Assembly: GCA_905372135.1 (NCBI GenBank)
Contig: CAJPNS010000005.1
Location: forward strand, 1-40,051
Direction of reading: 5' to 3'
DNA from: Porphyromonadaceae bacterium
GTDB taxonomy: Bacteria; Bacteroidota; Bacteroidia; Bacteroidales; Paludibacteraceae
DNA: 40,051 bases
Shown here one piece after another: positions 39,680 to 40,051 of this stretch. A model generated the notes under the pieces. That model had not been told where the DNA came from. It saw nothing but the letters and a program-made list of their open reading frames with translations, and searched no databases. How positions within the stretch are numbered: the first letter of the stretch is position 1; every line of letters begins with the position of its first letter. The position numbers were made by a program, and so were the translations under genes.

Positions 39680-39943
39680 ATGGAATTAAATAATAATCAG
39701 GTAAAAGTTAGTGTATTGAGTTTTATACAAAAGACTACGGTTTATTTTGTAATTTTCTTATTGGGATTTACTCTATTTTCTTTGTATTCAGATAGTTTGT
39801 CGAATACGGTTCTTACAAGGTCTTATGTGTTTTCACTACTTGGCGAGAAGGCTATTGTAAGTCTGATAATAGCATCAGTACTCACTTATATTCATTTAAA
39901 ACTAGGATTTTTTATAAATAGGTCGGATAGTACTGCTTCTTAG
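39680..39943 (+). CDS. Small membrane protein with two predicted spans
   Basis: An 87-residue protein with a polar N-terminus, a hydrophobic span at about 20-38 (TTVYFVIFLLGFTLFSLY), a loop, and a second span at about 58-76 (AIVSLIIASVLTYIHLKLG), then a short polar tail. No family is recognised. A hairpin with moderate stem (39962-39997) follows the stop. Its expression probably depends on the box at 39367 through the structured leader. Confidence 0.65.
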   Translation: MELNNNQVKVSVLSFIQKTTVYFVIFLLGFTLFSLYSDSLSNTVLTRSYVFSLLGEKAIVSLIIASVLTYIHLKLGFFINRSDSTAS

Positions 39944-39961
39944 CGAATAGACTTCAAATAG

Positions 39962-40001
39962 TGATAGGTTACTTTGTTGTATTTGGGTAACTTATCATTT
40001 A
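39962..40001 (+). terminator. Possible terminator of the small membrane protein gene
   Basis: TGATAGGTTAC (39962-39972) pairs with GTAACTTATCA (39987-39997) with wobbles, followed by TTTATG; the T run is short. Confidence 0.5.
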
Positions 40002-40051
40002 TGTAATAGATATTTGTATCATTATATTAGTGTTTTTTACTGATTATAAAA

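Noticed and set aside
1..40051. Mobile elements, prophage and CRISPR
   Set aside because: No transposase, integrase, phage structural gene, regularly spaced repeat or terminal inverted repeat pair was seen on either strand.

Overview
The window is ordinary chromosomal DNA of a member of the Bacteroidota, most likely Bacteroidales. The reasons are: repeated promoter boxes of the form TAnnTTTG upstream of genes on both strands; lipoprotein and barrel families typical of the phylum (DUF4923, DUF4249, GSCFA); a class I [4Fe-4S] fumarase; a ferredoxin-dependent 2-oxoacid oxidoreductase; a MurF-derived domain fused to alanine racemase; and a GlsB-like acyltransferase. The base composition is moderately AT-rich. 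I see no phage, insertion sequence, CRISPR array or rRNA. The genus cannot be told from the sequence alone.

Layout. 1-1.3 kb: an exported barrel-like protein (-). 1.5-6 kb: fumarase and ClpC (+), each with its own terminator. 6.1-9.6 kb (-): superoxide dismutase, then the run GlsB-like acyltransferase > DUF3109 protein > cell-wall amidase. 9.7-13.1 kb: tRNA-Gln(CTG) (-), YigZ (+), ribosomal protein L25, a DUF4923-like lipoprotein and a DegT aminotransferase (all -). 13.2-16.3 kb (+): YicC nuclease, NadD and PepD. 16.6-20 kb (+): four subunits of a 2-oxoacid:ferredoxin oxidoreductase, unusually split between alpha and beta by a terminator hairpin, a small lipoprotein gene and a 26-codon ORF. 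20.2-21.3 kb: a PepSY membrane protein. 21.5-22.4 kb (-): a HicA/HicB toxin-antitoxin pair and tRNA-His(GTG). 22.5-27.1 kb (+): NfeD protease, alanine racemase with a MurF C-terminal domain remnant, thioredoxin reductase, flavodoxin. 27.2-33.1 kb (-): MtnN-TrmB, then DUF4249 > GSCFA > TPM protein > Mrp. 33.2-35.6 kb (+): a probable 6S RNA, a 40-residue zinc-finger protein, FtsY and an MlaF-type ATPase. 35.7-38.5 kb (-): a conserved hypothetical protein, a polyprenyl diphosphate synthase and D-Ala-D-Ala ligase. 38.7-40 kb (+): a barrel-like protein, an uncertain 57-codon ORF and a small membrane protein.

How the genes fit together. Alr and Ddl make and join D-alanine, and the amidase remodels peptidoglycan. 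Fumarase, the 2-oxoacid oxidoreductase, flavodoxin, thioredoxin reductase, SOD and Mrp belong to anaerobic, iron-sulfur and redox metabolism. ClpC, HicAB and the 6S RNA are stress or stationary-phase functions. Most of the window is housekeeping. The points most worth a second look are the promoter mimic inside the probable 6S RNA, the split oxidoreductase operon, the MurF remnant on Alr and the perfect inverted repeat in the clpC leader.
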